From positions 62,001-126,000 of the forward strand of contig CBDBUW010000002.1 in assembly GCA_965212195.1 (NCBI GenBank): a stretch of DNA of 64,000 nucleotides. Direction: 5' to 3'. The notes below the pieces were generated by a model. The model saw only the letters and a list, made by a program, of their open reading frames with translations, had not been told where the DNA came from and made no database searches. Both the position numbers and the translations under genes were made by a program. Position 1 is the stretch's first letter. Every line of letters starts with the position of its first letter. This DNA is from JAJCYK01 sp965212195. GTDB taxonomy: Bacteria; Bacteroidota; Bacteroidia; Cytophagales; Cyclobacteriaceae. This document shows positions 24,956 to 34,066 of the stretch, piece by piece.

Positions 24956-25192
24956 ATGAAAAAATTAATACTGTTCCTTTGTTTGGTATTTAGTCTTAAT
25001 GCGACAGCACAGGAAACTTACCAAGGTGCAGAGAATACCAAAGTGGAGATGGCCGATACCTTTCGGCAAGACGGCAAGATCTATGTGGTGGTGGCGGTAG
25101 TTGGTACCGTCCTGATGGGGTTGATTTTTTACGCCATTAGCCTGGATCGTCGTCTGGGTAGATTGGAGCGTGAAAGTCATCAAAGGACCTGA
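24956..25192 (+). CDS. ccmD: Small membrane protein, CcmD-like
   Basis: A 78-residue protein with an N-terminal signal-like segment (MKKLILFLCLVFSLNATAQ), a polar stretch and one transmembrane helix (IYVVVAVVGTVLMGLIFYAISLDRRL) followed by charged residues. Its position between ccmC and ccmE and the helix plus basic tail fit CcmD, which releases holo-CcmE from CcmC. Sequence conservation in CcmD is poor, so the assignment is mostly positional. Confidence 0.7.
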   Translation: MKKLILFLCLVFSLNATAQETYQGAENTKVEMADTFRQDGKIYVVVAVVGTVLMGLIFYAISLDRRLGRLERESHQRT

Positions 25193-25264
25193 TATTATTT
25201 TATTACAAATTCATAACCTCTAATAGTTCTTTTGAGTTAATTTTGTATACACCCTAAGGCCATT

Positions 25265-25678
25265 ATGAAAAAATCACATATTCTGGGAATCGTAATAATA
25301 GCTATTGCTATCGGCATTATCATAAGCACCGCTGGTGACGCCAGTTCCTACGTTACTTTCGGCCAGGCCAAGGAAATGGCCTCCGTTGGTAATATGGAAA
25401 AGATCCATGTGGTGGGTACGCTAAAAAAAGATACCGAGGGCAACGTAATGGGAGTGGAGAGCGCACAGGACCGGCTCACATTTTCCTTTATGATGGTCGA
25501 CTCTGAACTTAAGGAACAAAAGGTGTTTTTTGCGGAACCCATGCCGGTAGATTTCCTAAAATCAGAACAGGTAGTGGTGATCGGCGCCTATAACAACGAG
25601 ACGTTCGTGGCAGATGAGATTCTTCTAAAATGTCCCTCTAAATATCAGGAGGACGAGATCAAATTTACTTCCAACTGA
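25265..25678 (+). CDS. ccmE: Heme chaperone CcmE, CxxxY type
   Basis: Periplasmic heme chaperone, anchored by one N-terminal helix (ILGIVIIAIAIGIII), with an OB-fold body in 137 residues. In the classic protein a histidine in HxxxY binds heme covalently. Here the site reads LLKCPSKYQED, i.e. Cys123 and Tyr127, the CxxxY variant described in some archaea and Desulfovibrio. Heme would therefore be held through cysteine. It lies between the ccmD-like gene and ccmF. Confidence 0.9.
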   Translation: MKKSHILGIVIIAIAIGIIISTAGDASSYVTFGQAKEMASVGNMEKIHVVGTLKKDTEGNVMGVESAQDRLTFSFMMVDSELKEQKVFFAEPMPVDFLKSEQVVVIGAYNNETFVADEILLKCPSKYQEDEIKFTSN

Positions 25679-25691
25679 TCTGTAAGCAGGA

Positions 25692-28226
25692 ATGTTACGC
25701 TCCCTAATTGGTAATCTTGGGCAAGTCTCTATTCTGTTGGCATTTGTCAGTGCCCTGATCTCGGCTTTTGCTTTTTACAAAGCAGTTACCGTTCCCGAAA
25801 TGCAAAAACGTGGGTGGCTGAAATACGCTCAAAGCGTTTTCTACGTGCATGCTGCCGCGGTTGTAGCCATTGTGGTATGTCTCTTTATCATCATTCACAA
25901 TCACTATTTCGAATATCATTATGCCTGGAGTCACAGCTCCCTGCATCTGCCGTTGCATTACATGATCAGTTGCTTTTGGGAAGGACAAGAAGGCAGCTTC
26001 TTGTTGTGGATCTTTTGGCAGGTAGTCTTGGGCGTGATCATTTTGAACACCAATAAGCTTTGGAAGGCCCCGGTAATGTCCATTTTTACCTTGGTTCAGG
26101 CCTTTCTGGTGTCCATGATACTAGGGGTGGTGATATTCAATGTTAAAATTGGTAGCACGCCGTTTATCCTGCTGCGTGATGCCATGACGGACGCTCCGGT
26201 ATTTGAACTGAATCCCGATTTCAAGCCGGAGGATGGCAATGGTCTTAATCCATTACTGCAAAACTACTGGATGGTGATTCATCCTCCCACCTTGTTCTTA
26301 GGATTTGCCACTACCCTGGTGCCCTTTGCATATTGCATTGCCGGGCTTTGGACAGGCAGGCTCAAGGAATGGATCCGACCGGCCCTGCCCTGGGCTTTGT
26401 TTTCAGCTATGGTATTGGGTGTGGGTATTTTGATGGGCGCTTACTGGGCCTATGAAACCTTGAATTTTGGTGGCTACTGGAACTGGGATCCTGTGGAGAA
26501 CGCCGTCTATGTACCCTGGTTGGTACTGGTGGCCTCCTATCATACGATGATCACCTACCGCAAAAGCAGTACTGCCCTCACCGCTTCCATAATTTTAGTG
26601 GTGGCTACCTTCGTATTAATTGTCTACTCCACATTTCTGACCCGCAGTGGTATACTGGGTGAATCTTCAGTACATTCATTTACGGCCTCCGGTCTGGATC
26701 GGCAGTTGTTGGTGTATCTTTTTGTATTCATCCTGATTCCTGTAGTCCTAATGGTAAAACGGTGGGATCAGATCCCTGTTTCCAAACAGGAGATCTCTAC
26801 ATATAGTCGAGAGTTCTGGATTTTTATGGGTGCCGCTACCCTCTGTCTGATGGGATTTCAAGTAATTCTACCCACCTCCTACCCCGTATGGAATAAGCTT
26901 ATGAGTTTGATCGGTGTGGAATCCAATGTAGCTATTCCCGCCGATCAGATATCTTACTATTCTCAATTTCAGTTGTGGTTTGGTGTTGCGGTGGCTCTTC
27001 TATCTGGTACCGGACAATTTTTCTGGTGGAAAAAAATGGATCCGGTCAAACTTAAAGATGCACTGCTGGGACCTATATTAATAACCCTGGTAGTCAGTAC
27101 GCTGGTGTTGGTATTGACCAAGATCTCGTACTTGCCCTATATATTAATATTGGTAAGCGGTGTTTACACCATAGTAGCCAATGGTAAAATTCTATGGGGT
27201 CTAAAAAAGCAAAGCTGGCGTTTATCCGGTGGGGCTGTTGCTCACATCGGGATCGGAATGATGCTGGTAGGGATCATGTTTTCTTCGGGGTACAGCAAAG
27301 TGATCTCTTTGAATAATTCCGGATTGCTGATATCCGCGGAACTTGACGATGAGATCAATCTAAAAAATGTGATCTTGTTCCTCAATGAACCCCGGGAAAT
27401 GGACAAGTATTCCTTACTGTATCAGGGGCGATACATTGAAGCCAAAGGTGTCTCGGGATATGTCCCGGTAGAGATCCTGGCCAGCACCAACGATCCTTAT
27501 CACTGGATCGCCATGGAAGACATTAACCGTAACGGCCAGATAATACATCGATCAGGAGATACCCTGGAAATCCAGCCGGAGAATATTTACTTTAAAATAC
27601 TTTACCAGGAAAAGGACGGTAAGGACTTTCAGCTGTATCCGCGTATCCAGGTCAATGCATCCATGGGTCAGGTGGCGTCACCGGGCATAAAACGCGCATT
27701 GACCAAAGATCTTTATACACACCTTTCCTATGCCCCATTCATGACTGAGGAAGACCAAAGGGAATGGACGCACTCCGACTCCACCACGGTGACAATAGGA
27801 CAGCAATTTTTCATAAATGACTACGTAGCGGTTTTGGAAAGTGTTTCGCGAGTGGACGAACTACCGGGAATTAGCCTGCAAAATGATGACGTAGCGGTGA
27901 AAGCCAGAATCAAGGTGTCCGGACCACAATCCGTTGAATTCTTAGAACCGGTTTTTCTTATTAAAGACCAACGGGCCGGTCGAATCCCGGATGGTATAAC
28001 AGATTTAGGAATTCGGGTGGCCTTCTCCAAAATAAATCCGGAAACTAACAGTTTTAATTTTGACATCTACACTACCCAAAAGGATTTTGTAATACTTAAA
28101 GCTATTGAAAAACCTTTTATTAATATCCTGTGGGTAGGAACACTGCTTTTGGTTTTCGGTTTTATTGTTGCTATCAACCGCCGGTACCGGGAGTTTGTAC
28201 TTTCTAGAGATAAAGGAGTGGAATAA
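25692..28226 (+). CDS. ccmF: Cytochrome c heme lyase subunit CcmF
   Basis: Large inner-membrane protein (844 residues, about 14-15 hydrophobic segments) that takes heme from CcmE and joins it to apocytochrome c. The tryptophan-rich heme-handling motif is clear (FGGYWNWDPVENAVYVPWL), as are the flanking family motifs (NPLLQNYWMVIHPPTLFLGF and HSFTASGLDRQLLVYLF, in parts). A large periplasmic domain precedes the last helix, and the protein ends in a basic cytoplasmic tail. It follows ccmE by 13 bases. The CcmG and CcmH partners are not encoded nearby. Confidence 0.95.
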   Translation: MLRSLIGNLGQVSILLAFVSALISAFAFYKAVTVPEMQKRGWLKYAQSVFYVHAAAVVAIVVCLFIIIHNHYFEYHYAWSHSSLHLPLHYMISCFWEGQEGSFLLWIFWQVVLGVIILNTNKLWKAPVMSIFTLVQAFLVSMILGVVIFNVKIGSTPFILLRDAMTDAPVFELNPDFKPEDGNGLNPLLQNYWMVIHPPTLFLGFATTLVPFAYCIAGLWTGRLKEWIRPALPWALFSAMVLGVGILMGAYWAYETLNFGGYWNWDPVENAVYVPWLVLVASYHTMITYRKSSTALTASIILVVATFVLIVYSTFLTRSGILGESSVHSFTASGLDRQLLVYLFVFILIPVVLMVKRWDQIPVSKQEISTYSREFWIFMGAATLCLMGFQVILPTSYPVWNKLMSLIGVESNVAIPADQISYYSQFQLWFGVAVALLSGTGQFFWWKKMDPVKLKDALLGPILITLVVSTLVLVLTKISYLPYILILVSGVYTIVANGKILWGLKKQSWRLSGGAVAHIGIGMMLVGIMFSSGYSKVISLNNSGLLISAELDDEINLKNVILFLNEPREMDKYSLLYQGRYIEAKGVSGYVPVEILASTNDPYHWIAMEDINRNGQIIHRSGDTLEIQPENIYFKILYQEKDGKDFQLYPRIQVNASMGQVASPGIKRALTKDLYTHLSYAPFMTEEDQREWTHSDSTTVTIGQQFFINDYVAVLESVSRVDELPGISLQNDDVAVKARIKVSGPQSVEFLEPVFLIKDQRAGRIPDGITDLGIRVAFSKINPETNSFNFDIYTTQKDFVILKAIEKPFINILWVGTLLLVFGFIVAINRRYREFVLSRDKGVE

Positions 28227-28247
28227 TTCTCTATAGGTTGAACTCGC

Positions 28248-29030
28248 ATGTCAAAATTCTATAAGCTAGCCATCATCGGCTCAGGAAACGTAGCCTGGCA
28301 CTTGGCCCGTGCCCTGGAAGATGCCGGCCACTACATCACGGATATCTACAGTAGGCGATTAAGCACCGGACGGGAATTGGCCCGTCAACTTTACGATACA
28401 AATGTGGTTAATAGTCTGAATCTGAGGAATAGCGAAGCTGAGATATTCATTTTGGCTATTTCCGACGATAACATAGAACACGTTGCTCAAAAGTTAAAGG
28501 TCCCTGCCTACGGCATTGTAGCACATACTTCGGGCACCCAACCTTTGGAAGTGCTTAGTGAATACCATGAGAATATTGGGATTTTTTATCCGCTGCAAAC
28601 CTTCAGTAAAGGCATTGCAGTAGATCTAAGTGAAGTTCCAATATGCATAGAGGCTAAACACCAGTCTACTGAAAAGACTCTGACTACCTTGGGGAAAAGT
28701 ATCAGTAGTGAAGTGTATCCGGTTCATTCCGACGATCGTAAAATTCTACATATTGCAGCGGTTTTTGCCTGCAATTTCAGCAATCACATGCTCACTATCT
28801 CCGAGGAGATCCTGGAGAACCACGAAATTGACTTTAGCTTATTACACCCCCTGATAGTAGAAACCATCAACAAAGCATTATCCGCTGGCCCCCTGCAATC
28901 TCAAACCGGCCCCGCAAGACGGAATGATAATGACACAATCAAACAACACCTGAAAATTCTGCGCTATCAACCGGAATTTAGAAAAATTTATAAGTTATTG
29001 AGTGAGAATCTGAAAGATCATTACTCTTAA
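28248..29030 (+). CDS. Rossmann-fold DUF2520 protein
   Basis: A 260-residue protein with an NAD(P)-binding N-terminus (AIIGSGNVAWHLARALEDAGH) and the DUF2520 C-terminal helical domain (HIAAVFACNFSNHMLTISEEIL). It resembles F420/NADP oxidoreductase and ketopantoate-reductase-type dehydrogenases, but the reaction is not known for this family. It starts 21 bases after ccmF and 3 bases before the UbiA-family gene, so it is probably cotranscribed with both. In other Bacteroidota this protein also neighbours the UbiA-type gene. Confidence 0.85.
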   Translation: MSKFYKLAIIGSGNVAWHLARALEDAGHYITDIYSRRLSTGRELARQLYDTNVVNSLNLRNSEAEIFILAISDDNIEHVAQKLKVPAYGIVAHTSGTQPLEVLSEYHENIGIFYPLQTFSKGIAVDLSEVPICIEAKHQSTEKTLTTLGKSISSEVYPVHSDDRKILHIAAVFACNFSNHMLTISEEILENHEIDFSLLHPLIVETINKALSAGPLQSQTGPARRNDNDTIKQHLKILRYQPEFRKIYKLLSENLKDHYS

Positions 29031-29033
29031 CCC

Positions 29034-29918
29034 ATGGCCACAGAAAATTTGTCCGCTACCCGTCCGGTCACGTTTTCCTTGAAGGGAATCCTAAAACTTG
29101 TGAGGTGGCCTAATTTGTTGATCATTGCCCTGTCACAATATCTGGCAGCCATTTACCTGGTAGGCCCCCCGGAAAATTGGAAACAATACCTGCTGGATTA
29201 CAAACTCTTATTGATCACCCTTGGTACCGTATTAATTGCTGCCGCAGGTTATATCATCAATGATTATTATGATGTAAAGATCGATTATATCAATAAGCCT
29301 CAGAAAGTAGTGGTTGGGAGTGTGTTGAAAAGACGTGCGGCTATGTTTATCCATTCGGGACTTAATGTGCTAGGCGTGATAGCCGGTCTGTTCGTCAGTC
29401 TTAAGATCGCCGCTATAAATCTCATTGCCGCTACCTGGCTGTGGGGTTACAGTAATCAACTGAAAAGAATGCCGTTTATCGGCAACCTCAGCGTGGCCAT
29501 ATTGAGCGGTCTGGCTATCGCGGTGATCGGGGTCCACTACCAAACCAATGCCTGCCGGGCCTACTTTTATGCGGTTTTCGCTTTCTTTATCTCATTAATC
29601 CGGGAAATTGTTAAGGATATTGAAGACCTTAAAGGCGACGCTACATTTGGGTGTCAAACCCTACCGGTAGTATGGGGCATCCGTCGTACCAAGTCCTTCA
29701 TTTATCTGTTGATCTTGATCTTCGCGGTCACTATAATTTATCTGGGTACACTGCTGGCGAATATTACCCTTAATAGGTATTTTAGCGCCCTGTTGATCCC
29801 AGCTGTATTTATTATCTATAAATTGGTAATAGCCGATACCATACGGCATTTTCGACAGTTGAGTAGTTATCTGAAATGGTTCATGCTTTTGGGTGTCCTC
29901 AGCATGCTACTAATCTAA
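29034..29918 (+). CDS. UbiA-family prenyltransferase, geranylgeranylglycerol-phosphate geranylgeranyltransferase-like
   Basis: An integral membrane prenyltransferase of 294 residues with about eight or nine helices. The first Asp-rich motif is NDYYDVKIDYINKP and the second is KDIEDLKGD, both needed to bind prenyl diphosphate through magnesium. Bacteroidota members are usually annotated as archaeal-type geranylgeranylglycerol-phosphate geranylgeranyltransferases. A bacterial role in an ether lipid or another prenylated compound is unproven. Overlap with the following purN frame is avoided if purN uses TTG at 29930. Confidence 0.85.
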   Translation: MATENLSATRPVTFSLKGILKLVRWPNLLIIALSQYLAAIYLVGPPENWKQYLLDYKLLLITLGTVLIAAAGYIINDYYDVKIDYINKPQKVVVGSVLKRRAAMFIHSGLNVLGVIAGLFVSLKIAAINLIAATWLWGYSNQLKRMPFIGNLSVAILSGLAIAVIGVHYQTNACRAYFYAVFAFFISLIREIVKDIEDLKGDATFGCQTLPVVWGIRRTKSFIYLLILIFAVTIIYLGTLLANITLNRYFSALLIPAVFIIYKLVIADTIRHFRQLSSYLKWFMLLGVLSMLLI

Positions 29919-29929
29919 AGTTAAGGAAA

Positions 29930-30505
29930 TTGCATCATATTAAATTGGCCATCTTCGCCTCCGGAAGCGGTTCAAACGCCGAGCAAATCATTAAATATTT
30001 TTCCGGCCATCCAACAGTACAAGTAGCTGCGGTGTTCACCAATAAGCCACAAGCTGGGGTTATCGGCAGGGCTGAACAACTGGGAGTACCGGTGGTGGTG
30101 TTCGACCGCTCACAGTTGTATGACCGGGGTATGGTACTACAGGAATTGCAGCTCAGAGAGATAGACGCGGTTATTTTGGCAGGTTTTCTGTGGTTGGTTC
30201 CGGGGAATATCCTGGAACATTATCGTCATAAAATGTTGAACATCCACCCCGCCTTATTACCTAAGTATGGTGGTGCCGGGATGTATGGTATGCACGTGCA
30301 CAGAGCGGTGCTCTCCGCAGGTGAAAAAGAGAGCGGCATTACCATACATGAGGTCAATGAAGAATTTGACAAAGGCAAGATTGTTTTTCAAGCCACTTGT
30401 GCCATCGAGGCTCAGGAAACCCCGGATTCACTGGTACAAAAAGTTCACGCTCTGGAGCACCTCCATTATCCCAAAGTGATTGAAGAATGGCTGCTTAAAC
30501 CATGA
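29930..30505 (+). CDS. purN: Phosphoribosylglycinamide formyltransferase PurN (TTG start)
   Basis: Transfers a formyl group from 10-formyltetrahydrofolate to GAR in purine synthesis. The 191-residue protein matches the family: LAIFASGSGSNAEQI at the N-terminus, the catalytic NIHPALLPKYGG with Asn and His, and GITIHEVNEEFDKGKI with the catalytic Asp. The frame extends upstream into ubiA, but the family N-terminus begins at a TTG at 29930, preceded by AAGG; an ATG at 29876 would lie inside ubiA. It is followed 78 bases later by purH. Confidence 0.92.
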   Translation: MHHIKLAIFASGSGSNAEQIIKYFSGHPTVQVAAVFTNKPQAGVIGRAEQLGVPVVVFDRSQLYDRGMVLQELQLREIDAVILAGFLWLVPGNILEHYRHKMLNIHPALLPKYGGAGMYGMHVHRAVLSAGEKESGITIHEVNEEFDKGKIVFQATCAIEAQETPDSLVQKVHALEHLHYPKVIEEWLLKP

Positions 30506-30548
30506 TCAGGAAAAAGAGATTCTCCCTCTGTTACCCATTTATTTTTAT

Positions 30549-30556
30549 TAGCTTTG
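30549..30556 (+). promoter_or_regulatory. Candidate -7 box of purH
   Basis: TAGCTTTG matches TAnnTTTG and lies 27 bases before the purH ATG at 30584. A -33 TTG at the right distance is not evident. Confidence 0.35.
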
Positions 30557-30583
30557 TCCCTTTACCTTTCACTGATTCTACTC

Positions 30584-32110
30584 ATGAGTACCAAACTTAT
30601 TAAGTCTGCTTTAATCAGCGTTTTTTACAAGGATGAATTGGCTCCCGTGGTTGAGAAATTGAACGAATTGGGAGTAGTGATTTACAGTACGGGAGGCACC
30701 CAGAAGTTCATTGAGGACCTGGGCCATGCGGTATCGCCTGTTGAAGAATTAACGGGATACCCCTCCATTCTGGGTGGCCGAGTAAAAACCTTACACCCCA
30801 AGGTATTTGGAGGCATTTTAGGGCGACGTGACCAAAGCCAGGATCTTGATCAATTGTCTACTTATGAAATTCCGGAAATTGATTTGGTTATAGTAGATCT
30901 ATATCCTTTCGAGGAGACGGTAGCTGCCCAGGCAGGAGAAATGGAAACTATTGAGAAAATCGACATCGGGGGTATATCCTTGATCAGGGCAGCCGCCAAG
31001 AATTACCAGGACGTGCTCACCATCAGTTCACGTGAACAATACGGGAAATTATTGGATCTGTTAGAGCTTCAGGATGGATCTTCCCAATTATCGGATCGCA
31101 AATATTTTGCTGCTTGTGCATTTGAGGTCTCCTCTCACTACGACACCCAAATCTTTAAGTATTTCAATGAGGATGTGGGAGTACCCTCCTTAAAGATCAG
31201 CGAAAACCGGCACCGTAAGCTGCGATACGGGGAGAACCCTCATCAGGAAGGCTTTTTCTTTGGTAAGCTTGAAGATATGTTTGATCAGCTACATGGCAAA
31301 GAGCTGTCCTACAACAATTTGGTGGATATTGAGGCAGCAGTGGCATTAATTGCTGAATTTACCGGCGAGACGGCATTTGCCATCCTAAAACATACCAATG
31401 CCTGCGGCATGGCTACTGGCACCAGCGTGGCGCATGCCTACCAGCGCGCCTTCGCAGCCGATACGGTGTCTGCTTTTGGAGGTATTCTCATCACAAATGA
31501 ACCGGTTGATCTGGAAGCAGCACTGGCTATGAAAGGTCTATTCTTTGAAGTGCTGATAGCGCCGGACTTTTCACAGGAAGCTCTCGAAGTGTTGAAGCAA
31601 AAGAAAAAGCGCATTCTATTAAAACAAAAGGATCAGATAAGAGAACAAGTGCAAATAAAAAGCCTGCTGAACGGATTTATCGTACAGGAACGGGATTTAA
31701 AAACCGACGGGCAAAGTGAATTCGAGGGTGTAACAGAACGTCAGGCCACCGCAGGTGAACTTCAGGCTTTGGTATTTGCCAGTAAAGTGGCCAAGCACAC
31801 TAAGTCCAATACTATCGTACTGGCCAAAGACGGTCAATTATTGGCTAGCGGCGTAGGCCAAACTTCCAGGGTCGATGCTCTTAAGCAGGCTATTGAAAAG
31901 GCCAAAAGCTTTAATTTCGACTTGCAGGGAGCCGTCATGGCTTCTGATGCTTTCTTCCCATTTCCTGATTGTGTAGAGATCGCCGGAAACGCGGGGATCT
32001 CTGCCATCGTACAGCCTGGTGGTTCCATACGGGATCAGGATTCTGTCGATAGCTGTAACAGGCAGAATATCAGCATGGTATTCACTGGAGTGCGGCATTT
32101 TAAGCATTAA
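30584..32110 (+). CDS. purH: Bifunctional AICAR formyltransferase/IMP cyclohydrolase PurH
   Basis: Last two steps of de novo IMP synthesis. The 508-residue protein has the N-terminal cyclohydrolase (ALISVFYKDEL, STGGTQKFIEDLG, GRVKTLHPKVFGGIL) and the C-terminal AICAR transformylase (LRYGENPHQEG, FAILKHTNACGMATG with the Lys-His pair, and SDAFFPFPDCVE near the end). The ATG at 30584 is chosen over one at 30554 because conservation starts at STKLIKSALISVF. It sits just upstream of mreB, an arrangement seen in other Bacteroidota. Confidence 0.96.
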   Translation: MSTKLIKSALISVFYKDELAPVVEKLNELGVVIYSTGGTQKFIEDLGHAVSPVEELTGYPSILGGRVKTLHPKVFGGILGRRDQSQDLDQLSTYEIPEIDLVIVDLYPFEETVAAQAGEMETIEKIDIGGISLIRAAAKNYQDVLTISSREQYGKLLDLLELQDGSSQLSDRKYFAACAFEVSSHYDTQIFKYFNEDVGVPSLKISENRHRKLRYGENPHQEGFFFGKLEDMFDQLHGKELSYNNLVDIEAAVALIAEFTGETAFAILKHTNACGMATGTSVAHAYQRAFAADTVSAFGGILITNEPVDLEAALAMKGLFFEVLIAPDFSQEALEVLKQKKKRILLKQKDQIREQVQIKSLLNGFIVQERDLKTDGQSEFEGVTERQATAGELQALVFASKVAKHTKSNTIVLAKDGQLLASGVGQTSRVDALKQAIEKAKSFNFDLQGAVMASDAFFPFPDCVEIAGNAGISAIVQPGGSIRDQDSVDSCNRQNISMVFTGVRHFKH

Positions 32111-32195
32111 AAAAGCCAACATAAATAGTATTTTTAGTAAACAAATTTGTAAATTCCCGCGATTTAAGGAACTTTTTTTAGGATTATACTAACAA

Positions 32196-33224
32196 ATGGG
32201 ATTTCTTGATTTTTTTACCAGTGATATAGCCATTGATCTGGGAACTGCCAATACTCTGATCATTCAGAAGGAAAAAATTGTTCTGGATGAACCCTCGATT
32301 ATTGCGATGGACAAATCTACCAATAAGGTATTGGCTATTGGACGTGAAGCCATGCAAATGCATGAAAAAACTCATGAAAATATCAAAACCATTCGACCTT
32401 TGAAGGACGGAGTAATAGCCGACTTCCACGCTGCCGAGCATATGATCAGAGGAATGATCAAAATGATTGACAATAACAAAAAACGTCTGTTCCCCGCAAG
32501 CCATCGAATGGTAATTTGTATTCCTTCAGGCATTACGGAAGTAGAAAAAAGAGCGGTTAGAGACTCGGCGGAACATGCCGGGGGCAAGGAGGTTTACATG
32601 ATTCAGGAACCACTGGCAGCAGCTATTGGAATCGGTATCGATATTGAACAGCCCATAGGTTCTATGATCGTGGATATTGGGGGTGGAACTACGGAAATTG
32701 CGGTGATTGCTTTGTCCGGGATCGTAGCTGATCAATCCATAAGAATTGCCGGAGACACCTTCAATAAAGACATATTGGACTACATGCGCCGCCAGCACAA
32801 TCTGTTGATTGGTGAACGTTCCGCTGAAAAGATTAAGATCGAGGTGGGTTCGGCTCTCACTGAGCTGGATGAAGCACCGGACGATTACGAGATCCGGGGG
32901 CGTGATCTTATGACCGGAATACCCAAAGTAATCAAGATCTCCTACTCTGAAATTGCATTTGCTATTGATAAATCCGTTTCCAAGATAGAAGAAGCAGTAC
33001 TGCGGGCCCTGGAAATATCTCCTCCCGAGCTATCCGCGGATATCTATGATAATGGAATACACCTTACCGGAGGAGGAGCTTTACTCCGGGGGCTGGACAA
33101 ACGATTGGCTTTAAAAACTAAATTGCCAATCCACGTGGCTGAAGATCCCCTTAGAGCAGTGGTCAGAGGTACTGGGATTGCCTTGAAAAATTTGGGATCT
33201 TTTAAAGCAGTCCTTATGACCTAA
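32196..33224 (+). CDS. mreB: Rod-shape determining actin homologue MreB
   Basis: Cytoplasmic actin-like filament protein (342 residues) that organises lateral peptidoglycan synthesis. Actin-fold motifs are intact: phosphate 1 IAIDLGTANTLI, phosphate 2 VDIGGGTTEIAVI, and the adenosine loop LTGGGALLRGLD. The N-terminal FLDFF is an amphipathic membrane-binding segment. First gene of mreB-mreC-mreD-mrdA-rodA. Confidence 0.97.
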   Translation: MGFLDFFTSDIAIDLGTANTLIIQKEKIVLDEPSIIAMDKSTNKVLAIGREAMQMHEKTHENIKTIRPLKDGVIADFHAAEHMIRGMIKMIDNNKKRLFPASHRMVICIPSGITEVEKRAVRDSAEHAGGKEVYMIQEPLAAAIGIGIDIEQPIGSMIVDIGGGTTEIAVIALSGIVADQSIRIAGDTFNKDILDYMRRQHNLLIGERSAEKIKIEVGSALTELDEAPDDYEIRGRDLMTGIPKVIKISYSEIAFAIDKSVSKIEEAVLRALEISPPELSADIYDNGIHLTGGGALLRGLDKRLALKTKLPIHVAEDPLRAVVRGTGIALKNLGSFKAVLMT

Positions 33225-33233
33225 GGCTATTAG

Positions 33234-34064
33234 ATGCTCAGACTATTTCAGTTCGTAGTTAGATACCAGGCGTTTTTCCTGTTCCTGCTGTTGGAAGTTC
33301 TTTGTGCCTGGTTGATCATTCGCAACAATCGTTATCAAAACGCGGCTTTTTTTAATTCCTCCAATAAGATTGCCGGTACCGTTCTGAATCTAAACCAAAA
33401 CATTACCAGTTATTTTGATCTTAGGCAGGTCAATGACCAGCTTATGGATGAGAATGCCAACCTGCAATCCGAGTTGGCGCGTTTGAAAAATCGCCTGGTC
33501 CAACAAGACCAACGGAGTTCCGGTGAATTGAACAGGATCAATAACTACAGCTTTACCACCGCGAAAGTGGTAAACAACAGTACTCGTCGCGCTGCCAACT
33601 ACCTTACCATCGATAAAGGCACTGATGATAATATAAAGCCAGGCATGGCAGTTATTGGCAACGAAGGGATAGTGGGTAAGATCAAAGCTTCATCAGGAAA
33701 ATTCTCCACCGTGATATCCCTGTTACATCCCGATGTGCTTACGTCCTGTGTTTTGGTAAAATCCAATACTGTATGTACGGTAAAATGGGACGGTCGCGAT
33801 CCCCGCAAAGCCCGGGTCCTGTATGTGCCCCGACATGTGCAGGTGGCGGTGGGAGATAGTGTGGCAACTTCAGGTTTTAATGCTGTGTTCCCTTCTGACA
33901 TTCCTGTGGGAGTAGTCACTGAACTGGATATTAAGCCAGAAAGTACCTTCTACGATATTGAAATCAATTTTGCTTCCAAATTTGAACAGTTATCCTATGT
34001 ATTCGTGATAGGCAATCAGCTGAAAATAGAAAAGGACTCCCTGGAAAATAATCTACAGCCCTAA
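33234..34064 (+). CDS. mreC: Rod-shape determining protein MreC
   Basis: Bitopic inner-membrane protein (276 residues) that links MreB to periplasmic cell-wall enzymes. One N-terminal helix (FFLFLLLEVLCAWLII), a coiled coil (about 60-95, VNDQLMDENANLQSELARLKNRL) and the MreC beta-domain (ANYLTIDKGTDDNIKPGMAVI, GIVGKI). It is 9 bases after mreB and 2 bases before mreD. Confidence 0.94.
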   Translation: MLRLFQFVVRYQAFFLFLLLEVLCAWLIIRNNRYQNAAFFNSSNKIAGTVLNLNQNITSYFDLRQVNDQLMDENANLQSELARLKNRLVQQDQRSSGELNRINNYSFTTAKVVNNSTRRAANYLTIDKGTDDNIKPGMAVIGNEGIVGKIKASSGKFSTVISLLHPDVLTSCVLVKSNTVCTVKWDGRDPRKARVLYVPRHVQVAVGDSVATSGFNAVFPSDIPVGVVTELDIKPESTFYDIEINFASKFEQLSYVFVIGNQLKIEKDSLENNLQP

Positions 34065-34066
34065 TT

